NCBI GenBank assembly: GCA_947359465.1
Contig: OX375872.1
Location: 133,908,011 to 133,972,010 of the forward strand
Direction of reading: 5' to 3'
DNA length: 64,000 nucleotides
From: Metellina segmentata
Lineage: Eukaryota; Arthropoda; Arachnida; Araneae; Tetragnathidae
Below the pieces are notes generated by a model that worked only from the letters and a program-made list of their open reading frames with translations, did no database searches and was not told where the DNA came from. The position numbers were made by a program, and so were the translations under genes. This document shows positions 15,201 to 23,372 of this stretch, piece by piece. Position 1 is the stretch's first letter; the number at the start of each line of letters is the position of its first letter.

Positions 15201-18200
15201 AACAAAACAAGAAGCTAGGGACTCAATGATTCTATTCATTTTGAAGGGGGGAGTTGGTTGTCCGGTTCCTTCACCCTAAACTCAATTCAATTGAATTATT
15301 CACTCATTTTCGTACCATCACTAGTGCGAATCCAAGCCAATGCAATGGTTGAATCAGACCACAAATGAACTCCTTGGAATTCTAGCCTTAAGATTTCATT
15401 TTTTGCATGTAAGCTTAGACAGCAATCCTGCAATGCAGTTCTAAACTGGGAATAGTTATTGTTTTAATAGGGTCTAGATTTGCTAGTTAGGAACTTGATT
15501 ACAATCTGTCCTTAAGTGGTTGTGTATTTCTGGTAAATGACTGAACTATATGCATCCTTAGATTAATCAGAGTCCATTAAGATCTATCTGAATAACTCAA
15601 GTAGGACACCACTACCAATTCTAACATCTTCAAATGCTCATAATGTTTTTTAACAGATTTTCTCAATCCTCCATATTCTTTCTCTGGCAGTTTTTGATCC
15701 CATTTCACCTTGAGCAATCTGTCTGCATAATTATATCTTAGCCCAATAATAATGACTTTTGAGATGCTTATGTATTCAATCACAAGACTTCATTTTTCTA
15801 AAACGTTTAAGAGGACATCTAATTTTGGTACTTTTGTTAAGGATAACTTAAACTGTTTCCTAATTTCTTAGTGGAATTTTTGACCAATTATGCTGAGCAG
15901 TACAATATCAGATAAATTGTTTCGATCAAATTATAGAAGCTTCAGTGCTTGTGTGTTCTTATTAACATGATCCATCAGATTGCACGAGTTATTGAGTTTC
16001 ATGTTATACTTTATCATATTGTATTATGTCTTGTACAGGGGTATTAACTATTGCCCTTTTATTCTAATACCGTTCTTCTAGGGCTTTAGTGACTCCACGC
16101 TGTCATCTGTAGTTTAATTTACACAATCCAGTCACATTAATGTGACCACCTGTCAAAAGCCAGAATAACCACTTTTTACAGAGCGGACCGATGCGAAACG
16201 TGCAGGAAGAGAGTAAATTAGGTTTCTGAAGGTGTTCACTGGGATGTTTGTTGAGCCATGCCAACTCCAGTGCCATGGCCAGCTTTGCTAGATTACGCGG
16301 TTGTGGATCCATGGCGCGAACAACCCGATCGAGTTGGTCCCACATATTCTCGATTGGGTTTAAATCCTTTCGGTGAGTTAGCTGGCCAGGGGAGTACGGT
16401 AAACTCATCCTGGTGCTCTTCGAACCACGCACATTGCGAGCTGTATGACACTTTGCATTGTCCTGCTGGTAGATGCCATCATTCTGAGGAAAAATAATTC
16501 GCATGTAGGGGTGGACATGGTCCGCAAGGACAGATGCGTACTTGTGCTGATCCATCGTGCCTTCCACAATAATGAGTGCACGCAGTGAATGCCAGGAAAA
16601 CATTCCCCAAACCATAATGCTCCCTCCTCCAGCCTGGATCCTTCCGGCAATTGTTGCAGGGTGTTTGCTTTCAGATGTTTCACGCCGTATATGCCAAACT
16701 CCATCTGTCCGATGGAGCATAAAACGTGATTCATCGGAAAAAGCCACCTGTCGCCCCTCTGTGGACGTCCAGTTGCGGTACTGGCGTACAAATTCCAGCC
16801 TTCGTCGCCGATGAACAGCAGTCAGAATAGGTGCATTAACCAGGTGTCTGCTGCAGAGGCCCATGCGCAGCAACGTTCGCTGAACCGTTGTTGAGGATAC
16901 ACTCTTGGTTAGCCAATTGGTTCATCTGGGCGGTCAGTTGCCCAACAGTTGCACGTCTATTCGCTCAAACGCATCTCTGTAACCTTCGTTCACCTCTGTC
17001 ATCTATAGCCCGTGGTGCACCACATGTTCCACGCCGCAGATTTTGGATAGTGCCGTTTTGCCATGCACGGTATACTTTTACCACGGCGGCACGAGAACAG
17101 TTTATAAAATTAGCCGTTTCCGAAATGCTTCCACCCTTGGCCCGAAAGCCAATAATCATGCCCTTTTGTACGCCGGATAAATCGCTACGTTTCTGCATTA
17201 CTTCAACGATTGAAATGTTTTCCGATTCCCTATGCTTGACATCCTTTATATACACTCCACTGCAATGTGCTGCCACCTGCCTTTTGTGATTGGTTATTTC
17301 ACGTTGACGTCGAAATTAGGTGGTGGTCACATTAATGTGACTGGACTGTGTAGTTTCCAATCACTTTTCAAGGAAGCTCAAAGGTAGAGCAGTTATTGAC
17401 TATCTGTTAATTCAATGTAATTTGCAAATAAATTTTCAAATTGACCTTTGAAGTACACCCAGTCATCGATTTTGCCTAAGAAAATGGGGAGTGGAATTTC
17501 AAGCAGTTTTACACCAGAATTCCAATTGCTTTGACTTGTATCAACAGTCATGCAATCATTATTTTGTTTACGTTTTCATTAAACTTAGAAGGTAGGAAAG
17601 GCTTATTTCAATATTATCTAGGTGGCTATCCATAAATTGTAAATCCTTTTTTATGTCTATTAAGTCCTTACTTGGAGGCAAATTTGAATACTGCACATTT
17701 GGAACTTGTCAGTTTTATTACTTTTGTAGCCTCTAATTTGACACCAAGTTCCACACCAGACTCTGATTCTTCTTTAAAAGTTCTAGCGTACGTATCTAAC
17801 TTAGTAAGTTTGTCTTTCTAAGCAGCTTTAATCTTTTTTAACTTAGCCATTAGAGCTCAATTTCAATTCTCTGGCTTGATAGATCACAAGTCAGGGCTTA
17901 CGCAAAAAGGCTAACTTTATCGGACTGTTAACTTTGTATTTACATTGATTAAAATTGCTATACTAAGTACACAAACAATGGTTCCTGGAATGGAACACTG
18001 ACGATATCGACTTATTGCGTCAAGAGATCAGGCACTAACCGCAAAGTTGGCAACATTCATGGCTCTCGCCAAGTACTTGGAAAGTTACGGCAATTAAAAG
18101 AGTATCACCATAAACTGTCATTGAGTAATTGACTTATACAAGCATAATTGTTCTTTTTCTCTATGAGATACTATACAAGAGTAAAATTATCTTATTATAT

Positions 18201-19367
18201 ATTACTAGCCACTGCGTGGCTAGCCCGGCGTTGCCCGTGGTGTTGGTTTGCGAACCACGGGCAACGCTGTGATGTAAGGTATTAATCTGGTGTAAAATTT
18301 TTTCCGTAGATTTCAAATCCTTCGAAATTTTTAATCTATCTTTAGCGATTCCGATTGTACGAAAAAAAACTTAACAATCCCAGTCAATATGCTTTTTATT
18401 TCTTGCTCTCCTTCTCGGAAATGGAATGGGATAGGAAATGTAATCTGTTTATTTTTTTTTAACTCGAAGGGCAGAAGATAGAAGATGCAATCTGGTGTGG
18501 GGGGGGGGGAGAAAGTTTACATGACGTCCTAATCTCTTGCGAAAATATAAAAGATATATTCAATTTAAAAATTATTTATTTAAAGAAAATCATATTTTTA
18601 GGTATGGATCTAAAGTGAAATTTTACACAGATTAACATCCGTTGAGATTTTTACTGTATCTTTAACGGTCTAGGAGATAGCAAAAAAAGAACTACATAAC
18701 TAAAGTTAAAACTTTTTTTTTATCCTTTGCTGGAAAATCATTCTTCTGCGCAAATTGAAAACGGAAACGTGAAAAATAAATTTAGAATCTGTCATATCTT
18801 TATGCGGTTGCCATTCCAAAGAAAACAATAATAATTAAATTCATTTTAAAATGTTCTAGATTGAATATTAAAATTCGCCGTGACCAAAAAATTCGGACTA
18901 CCTGTGTGCCAAATCTTATTGCTGTAAGTGCCATAGAATCATCAGTATTTTGCAGCAAGAAGCAGACAAATAAACACTTCCTTTTATAGTAGTAGATTCT
19001 ATAGCACTTAGTTTTCATAAAATTCTTTGCTTGACGTAGCTGAGTGGAAGTACACTGAATTGACAAATTATGATAGCCTGGTTATTAGTTACCCTTAATA
19101 TTGCTTGAATTTATCTTGATATTAATTTAAAAGGCCAACCTTGCTGAAAATCTTCTTATGCTTTATAAACCATTTCTATTCAGTGTACATTAGCATAAAG
19201 TATGTCAAACCATTAATGTAACAACAGGTTTGCTCAACAACATTATTCCAATAAAATAAGGTGTTAGATATAACTATATTTGCCAACTGAAGAATTATAA
19301 CAATCCATGTCACTTCATACATTTTAATTTTTACTTTTATTTTTTTAATTTAGTGTCCCCAAAATGA
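3299..19367 (+). CDS. NFRKB: NFRKB orthologue, 3' part (exons 3299-3422, 3629-3702, 9552-9701, 10462-11411, 11647-11951, 19354-19367)
   Basis: NFRKB (INO80 complex subunit G) is a nuclear chromatin-remodelling subunit. The first two exons encode the most conserved segment seen here, containing the words GALDRLHYEKDPCVKYDV, RKLWIYLHR and ERIHQAQAAAAKARKA, which I recognise as the NFRKB winged-helix-like domain and its following Ala-rich helix. Splice sites seen: ttatttaag|ATT, TTTG|gtaata, ttttag|AGCGC, TTT|gtaagt, gatttag|AAA, ACAG|gtatgt, tttatag|GGA, CAAG|gtaaag, ttcttag|GCT, AAAG|gtagat, aatttag|TGT. Phases agree throughout (1617 nt, 538 codons plus stop). The three exons from 9552 to 11951 give a Ser/Thr/Val-rich, low-complexity C-terminal region, as expected for the family, with a short FRVQGG motif like the vertebrate FRIQGK. 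Upstream exons lie outside the window. The weakest points are the four-codon terminal exon (V-S-P-K-stop) and whether a further exon lies between 3702 and 9552. Confidence 0.85.
3986..4795 (+). repeat. Dispersed repeat family R1, copy a
   Basis: Opens with a short CAGCATTGCCC-like head, contains three to four internal blocks of the type GTTATGCTTTTAAAAAG...CTGATTCCGACAAA, and closes with the family tail: TTCTAGATTAAATTTTAAAA, a segment like TGCCAAATTTCATGACTA, GTCTGGACACC, ACACAAACA and TTTTATAATAGTAGA. The same head, body and tail recur near 6.2, 12.2, 13.1 and 18.2 kb, always on this strand. I see no coding sequence. Superfamily unknown; the tail resembles 3' ends of short non-autonomous retroelements in arthropods. 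Confidence 0.6.
5630..5765 (+). repeat. Repeat shared in inverted orientation with 63262-63390
   Basis: The segment around ATCTAAGGACTGTAAGGCAT and GACTTGTAATTGGGAG is matched by the reverse complement of 63266-63320, and the match extends upstream through the ...GGAAACC stretch. The 63-kb copy is longer and borders a transposase-like fragment, so this is probably a truncated piece of the same mobile element. Confidence 0.55.
6150..6316 (+). repeat. Dispersed repeat family R1, copy e (3' tail only)
   Basis: Only the terminal module is present: TACTAGATTAAATTTTAAAA, CTACCTGTCTGCCAAATTTC, then AAACACTTCCTTTTATAATA and GTAGT. It matches the ends of copies at 4.7, 12.9, 14.1 and 18.99 kb. Confidence 0.6.
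7076..9487. mobile_element. Possible decayed hAT-like element bounded by CAGGG/CCTG ends
   Basis: The left edge reads CAGGGTTCCCACAGGTGC and is followed by repeated GTGCTTATTTT motifs; the right edge (about 9417-9487) carries AAGTGCTTAGAAAGTCCTTA and ends GGTACCTG. Clustered subterminal repeats of this kind are typical of hAT elements. I see no convincing 8-bp duplication (TTCCATTT against CATTTACA) and no recognisable transposase, so the pairing of the two edges is tentative. Confidence 0.3.
8139..8412 (+). repeat. SINE-related fragments in tandem
   Basis: 8139-8265 matches the body of the tRNA-derived SINE at 42669 (ACCTTAAATCTGTCGTGGCC, GTCCTCACGTTG, GTGGGGTGCCAGCTCAG, GTTCAAAATTATG). A second partial copy of its 3' half follows at about 8325-8412. 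Both halves end with the same AGTTGAATATCTATT string, so the 3' half appears duplicated. The tRNA-like head is missing. Confidence 0.6.
10136..10171. repeat. TG/CG microsatellite
   Basis: A run of alternating TG with interspersed CG (TGTGTGTGTGCGTGCGTGCG and following TG), in the NFRKB intron before the 10462 exon. Confidence 0.9.
12228..12935 (+). repeat. Dispersed repeat family R1, copy b
   Basis: Head CACTGTGTTGCCCGTGAAAG, then GCTTTTAAAAAGTCAACCTC and CTGATTTCGACAAAACC as in copy a, internal repeats, and the tail TTCTAGATTAAATTTAAAAA...TGCGAAATTTCATG...GTCTGGACACC. It lies in the last, 7.4-kb NFRKB intron. Confidence 0.6.
13085..14118 (+). repeat. Dispersed repeat family R1, copy d, with duplicated internal block
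   Basis: A block reading roughly TGGTGTRAAATTTT..CAGATTTC followed by TTTACTCTAT and AAGATAGAAA occurs twice (about 13155-13235 and 13718-13800); the R1 tail closes the copy at 13975-14118. Related blocks lie in copy c. Confidence 0.55.
14430..14580 (+). pseudogene. hAT transposase C-terminal fragment
   Basis: One frame with two stops reads LPISEQAFSVMN then RNSLTNEILESILHLATT. This pattern (S-E-x-x-F-S-x-M-N ... R-N-x-L-T-x-E-x-L-x-x-I-L) is the C-terminal dimerisation segment of hAT transposases and their domesticated relatives. I find neither the rest of the transposase nor termini, so this is an isolated fossil in the last NFRKB intron. Confidence 0.55.
14885..14990. repeat. Short tandem repeat, ~16-17-bp unit
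   Basis: Imperfect repeats of GATGGTTCAAATGATCT run for about five units with decay toward the right end. Confidence 0.6.
15240..16119 (-). pseudogene. BEL/Pao-like retrotransposon remnant, RNase H region
   Basis: Reading the minus strand, frame-shifted pieces contain KDAYSSVIYQ, then FRTALQDCC and LEFQGVHLWSDSTIALAWIR. This matches the family pattern of the Pao/BEL RNase H (DAS..A-Y...; LELxxA; VHLWSDSxxxLAWI). Several stops and frame changes interrupt it. A Tc1 element occupies 16122-17350 immediately upstream on the same strand; the region on its far side looks like gag of the same element. Confidence 0.55.
16122..17350 (-). mobile_element. Tc1-like DNA transposon, full length (1229 bp)
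   Basis: Near-perfect terminal inverted repeats: CACAATCCAGTCACATTAAT at the left and the reverse complement of CACAGTCCAGTCACATTAAT at the right, flanked by the TA duplication typical of Tc1/mariner (16120-16121 and 17351-17352). The transposase is read on the minus strand and is interrupted. A closely related, internally deleted copy is at 32798-33692. Confidence 0.92.
16150..17276 (-). pseudogene. Tc1-like transposase, inactivated
   Basis: DNA-cutting and rejoining enzyme for the surrounding element. The N-terminal part (17276 down to 16965) has the helix-turn-helix region with the word RAKGGSISETANFINCSRAA. The catalytic part (16873 down to about 16150) shows all three acidic sites of the DDE fold in context: SDESRF, QQDNAKCH and NPIENMWD. 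A stop after RRLQRCV with a frame change before the catalytic part, plus scrambled frames between the second and third catalytic sites and after AWLN, mean no functional protein is expected. Length fits a normal transposase of about 340 residues. It lies inside a BEL/Pao remnant in the last NFRKB intron. Confidence 0.88.
17353..17900 (-). pseudogene. Possible BEL/Pao gag remnant
   Basis: On the minus strand a broken frame starts MAKLKKIKAA and continues through SGVELGVKLEATKV and FLPSKF, a layout resembling the gag region of BEL/Pao elements. It is on the same strand as the RNase H fragment at 15240-15800 and separated from it mainly by the Tc1 insertion, so both probably come from one element that has lost its protease and reverse transcriptase. 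The assignment rests on weak similarity. Confidence 0.35.
18205..18992 (+). repeat. Dispersed repeat family R1, copy c, with the best-preserved head
   Basis: Starts TTACTAGCCACTGCGTGGCT followed by AGCCCGGCGTTGCCCGTGG, the fullest head in the window, has the TGGTGTAAAATTTT and CTCTTGCGAAAA modules, and ends AACACTTCCTTTTATAGTAG. The outermost bases TACTA and TAGTA are a very short inverted pair. A hairpin GTTGCCCGTGG...CCACGGGCAAC sits at about 18230-18266. Confidence 0.6.
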
Positions 19368-19730
19368 AGGTATCCTGGAAGAGAAAATTCAAGCAAGACT
19401 AGTTGATCTCACATTATTTTTTATTTTGACATATTATTTCGAACTGTTTTATTTGTTTTGTAAAGTACAATTCTAATTTATTTTTAATTTAGACCTGTGA
19501 CGTTTGACTGTGAAAATGGACTGCAGATAATTAAATTATTTCACTTTTTGTTTCATTTATTTACTGTGTTCATTGTTCTTTAATTTTTTGTATGGAAAAT
19601 CAGTTTTTTTTAAATTGGAACTTTTGACTTGGAAATTTGCAATTTCACCACTCACATATACAACAGGTATATAGTGATATGCAATTTCTTATTTTTTCAT
19701 GAAATAAAATCACTTATTAAAATCGCTGCA
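19368..19730 (+). other. Probable NFRKB 3' UTR with polyadenylation signal
   Basis: AT-rich sequence after the proposed NFRKB stop at 19365-19367. The first AATAAA on this strand is at 19703-19708; another candidate lies near 20140, so the transcript may be longer. Beyond it, to about 20560, I see nothing but AT-rich sequence. Confidence 0.4.
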
Positions 19731-20583
19731 TTAACTTAAAATTTCAGTTGTATTTTATAATATATTCTGTTAAAAGCTACCAAGAGATGCTGATATCTTA
19801 TTTTCTTGAACTCTGTAAATATATAATCATCTTACAAATTGTATGACAATTTATCTTAAAACAAAGAATATCTAATTGGGGCCTTCAAGTTTTCCTTTAA
19901 TCTGCTGTTATAAATAAATGGGAAAATAGTTGCTTTTTAAGCTACATTAAAATTTTTGATGTAAATATTTTTTATTGCAAAAATTATTTTAAACCTTTGT
20001 TGAAAATTTTCCCCTCAACAAAGTAGTTCATCTCTAGAAGTATTGGAAATGTCTTTGTATTTTATAAAGAATGTATATATACTGACCACTTGACAAAGCT
20101 TTAAAAATTTAATTCTAAATTTATTCCAATTTCTAAAATAAAGTTAATTATTTCATCATTTTGCATACTTTAGATAGTTCCCAACATTTGATAGCAGTTC
20201 AATATAGTTTCTACAATTTGAGAAGGCTTTTTTTATATTCAATTTATTTATCCTCTTCATTTCTAAATGTTGATATTTTCTCTCAAATATACCCCTAAAT
20301 TCACTTTTTGATATTGCTAACGTTAATTCTAGAAATACTTTGAATAAATTGCATGTTCAATATAAAGGAATAGGAAACAAGAAATGCAAGCATAAGAATG
20401 TAAAACTGCTGGAAATGCATACAATAGGAAAAAATTGTTAGGAATGAGTAGAAATAAATGCTAACACAGCCTGCATTGAGAAATTATCTTTAATGGTATT
20501 GCTGTACTGTCATGTAACAATTAGACGGGCAGCTGTTTAAAATTAAACTATTCATATAAGTAAATTAAATATTTACAACTATT

Positions 20584-20943
20584 TTGGGCACAGACATCGA
20601 AACCTGCCTGGAGCTAAGCACAATGGCACTCCACAAAACAGACGTCTGTCCAAAAGTTCTCCGATCCCTGTTCTCTTGGATCCGCAGCTGTGAAAGCGGG
20701 GGAGGGGGCAATTCCGAGCCCGTGCAAGAGGTGTTGAAAGTCCTCAACAGAACTGAAGACACCTCAACACATGCAAAAACCGTCTGTAGTGCCGACTTGA
20801 GTTCACAAAAGTTAATCTCCATTCCAGACATGGGATTAGGAAACCTACGGAACTCTAGCGTGTCGATGGAAAAATCGTTCCTGAAAACACACAGAACGGT
20901 TTATCACATCTCTAAATTCAATTGCCAAACCCAAGGGGGGTGA
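20584..20943 (+). other. Unidentified open frame, 119 codons, GC-richer than surroundings
   Basis: An open frame (about 119 codons) with an overlapping open frame on the other strand (20565-20831). Base composition changes abruptly near 20580 from AT-rich to near 50% GC and stays mixed until about 22.1 kb, suggesting that foreign mobile DNA starts here. I recognise no domain. The frame continues past the stop in similar composition up to the hAT-like end at 21042. Confidence 0.25.
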
Positions 20944-21924
20944 AAGGGGCGGACCGAAACGGAACGCCAAGCAGCTGATAAGAAAAACTTTTATTCGACT
21001 GCTTTCTTACGCATACCGAAAATGTTTTTCGCATCTATCTCCAGGGCTCCTAACACGTCACCGTTTTGACATTTTGTCACCTTTTCAGGGGTTTTAAGTT
21101 CTTAAATTCTATTTAAAGAAGAAAAATTTTTGGTGCGCAATTAAAAAATTTCATTTTTTCTAAAGAAAAAAGTAACGGGGTTCGCACTAATTCAATTTTG
21201 AAATGCGCTTTACGTTACACTGCAAGAATGGATTCAAAAACGTACCGTTTCAATTGTAAAAGGATACTTCACGTTGCCCGCGGTGTATTAGCAGCAAGTT
21301 CTGGAAATTTTCCCACGGAAAAAGGCTATCAGTAAAACGAAGCGGCGAAGTTAAAGGGAAGCAGGGCCATCTGTATGTCCAACCCCTCTTACCTAACTTG
21401 AGTGGCATTTACGACTAACGTTTTCCTTTCATAGTATTGTGTGGCGTGTCATTTGGCGCACGATAGATATCACGAGTCGGAACAAAAGGAGGAACCCTTA
21501 TGAAGGTCAGATGCTGACAGCTCGTAAAAGGTGATCGATGCCAGTGGTCACTTAAACGGGGGGATAACATCCTCCATACACGGGTCTGAGGGCGGTCTCA
21601 ACAGACCTATTTTATTTTCGGATTGTGGAATAAGACGAGAATGGGGAGGTCAAGAGACCGGACGGATCAAGCTGATATTAACTCAACGTTAACCCAGGAG
21701 GAGAGGTAATGCGTTTAATACCTTTGTCATTACATGTTGCAGTTTCTATTGTGGGTCTGACTATGTATAGATACGTCGGGGTAAACTCTGAAAGGACGGC
21801 TTCAATATGTATGATAATTTACACTCGAAGGTGTCTTCGGCAAAATTTTTAAGGGGATGTATCATCAACCTCTCACATTCTAAGCGCTCAAAGCTCCCCA
21901 TCGAGAACCCCGACATTCCTGTCT

Positions 21925-22085
21925 AATGGTGGCTTCACACCAACGGCGACAGCGACAAAAACATGTGTCGCTTTGCGCATGCGTATTACAAACACATTTT
22001 GTTTCTCCCGGTTTGTCGCTGCGCTTTTAAATCTTGGAGGAAATTCAACTTTTGTCTCTGTCGCCGTGCGGACAGCCAATCAGAA
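21925..22085. repeat. Harbinger-like terminal sequence, palindromic
   Basis: Reads TAATGGTGGCTTCACACCAA then CGGCGACAGCGACAAAAACATG, and folds on itself through repeated GCGAC/GTCGC units (TGTGTCGCTTTGCG, TTTGTCGCTGCGC, CTGTCGCCGTGCGG). The reverse complement of its head, GTCGCCGTTGGTGTGGAGCC, is found at 27635-27655. TAA next to such CACACC..GCGAC ends is typical of PIF/Harbinger non-autonomous elements; no transposase is present. Confidence 0.35.
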
Positions 22086-22138
22086 TAAAGCCTAATCCGA
22101 TTTCGGTTGATGTTTTTCACCCAGCTAGCTAAAAATTA

Positions 22139-22302
22139 ATAATATCGAAATTCCATGGGCTCAGGAAGCTAAATACCTAGGTATTATCCTAGATAGAAGA
22201 CTCCCATGGAATCAGAACACAAAAAACGTTATCCATAAATTCTGAGACGTAAAACGTAAACTTTTCCACCTAATTGCTCGGAATTCGCCAATGACTATTG
22301 AA
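22139..22302 (+). pseudogene. Jockey-clade LINE fragment, left piece interrupted by CR1
   Basis: One frame reads EAKYLGIILDRRLPWN, a stop, then KRKLFHLIARNSPMTIE. This is the region after the reverse transcriptase active site in Jockey-type LINEs (K-Y-L-G-x-x-L-D-R-R). The sequence resumes in the same sense at 26281 after the CR1. Confidence 0.75.
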
Positions 22303-22464
22303 AGGTGTGTCTTGTTTGTTTTCATTCAGTTAGTTAACTACTATAAGGTTATAGGATATTTAATTCCAGCTTTTTCTGTATATTTGTTTCAGTGCAGTGC
22401 TTTTTCTGTATGTTTGATTTTGTTTAGTGCTTTTTCTGTGCATTGATTGTTACTTTGAATTAGC

Positions 22465-23238
22465 ATGGGTTTAGTTAGGATGTTAAAAGAGATGAGGACA
22501 GATGGAGCCAGTGGGGAGTTTTATTTGGAATGTGACTTGTGTGGGAATATGGTTGAGGCAGGAAAGGGTGGTGTGAGTGGGGTTAAAATGTCAGAGAAGG
22601 TTGAATTTACATGTAAGAGTTGTTTAGAAGTGGGTGATTTGAGGAAGGAGCTGGAGGCTTTGAAGGTAAGGTTTGCAAAAGGAGTGGAAAAGGGTGTTTA
22701 GTGTGTAGACTTGGGGCATGTAGATCAGGGGGATGAGGTTGATAAGGTAACTAAAGGGGTTGTGGTTGGCGACTCAATGGTTAGGATTTTGGGAGAAATG
22801 ATAGGGCGTAAAAAGCGCAATTTTGCAAGGTGTTGCTTGCCAGGCGCTAGGGTAAAACATGTAGTTAAGGCAGGTGCAGTTAAAGGGGAGAAAAAGGCAG
22901 TAGTGTGGGTGGGAACTAATGATGTAGAGAGGACCACTAATGTTGAGTTTAAGAGGGAAGCGGAAACACTTTTAAGAGGCATTAAGTCTCATGGGGTAGA
23001 TGTAACAGTATTAGGATTACTACCTAGGTATGGGTTAGGTAATGGGTGGTTAAATCAAAGGGCCAATAAGATGAACGGGTTGTTAAGGGATTTGTGTGAG
23101 AGGGAGGAGGTTAGATTTTTAGATGTTTGGAAGGAGTGTAGGAGGGATTGTGTATGCAGGGACAATTTGCATTTAAGCCTGATAGGTAATAGGGAGGTTG
23201 GCAAGCGGGTTTTGAATATTCTGGAGTCAAAAATCTAG
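22465..23238 (+). pseudogene. CR1 ORF1: zinc-finger-like plus SGNH esterase, one internal stop
   Basis: ORF1 proteins of CR1 elements bind RNA and some carry an esterase. From the ATG at 22465, a cysteine cluster (ECDLCGNMV ... FTCKSCLEV) looks like a PHD-type finger, followed by a short heptad-like stretch (LRKELEALKVRF). After a TAG at 22699-22701 the same frame continues with an SGNH hydrolase: block I VVGDSMVRI with the nucleophile Ser, block III GTNDV, and block V RDNLHLS with the catalytic Asp-x-x-His, ending at 23238. Total about 258 codons with a single disabling stop, so the protein was intact recently. ORF2 starts downstream in another frame. Confidence 0.8.
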
Positions 23239-23372
23239 AATACAAGCAAAGATGGGTAGGATATAGATGGTTGACATTACACAATAATTGCTTAGGAAAA
23301 CTAACAGTGTATAAATTACAGGAGACAAACAATACAAAGGGAAAGTGCAATGTAAGTGAGAAAAACAATATC

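Noticed and set aside
16258..16814. Plus-strand open frames inside the Tc1 element
   Set aside because: Shadows of the minus-strand transposase.
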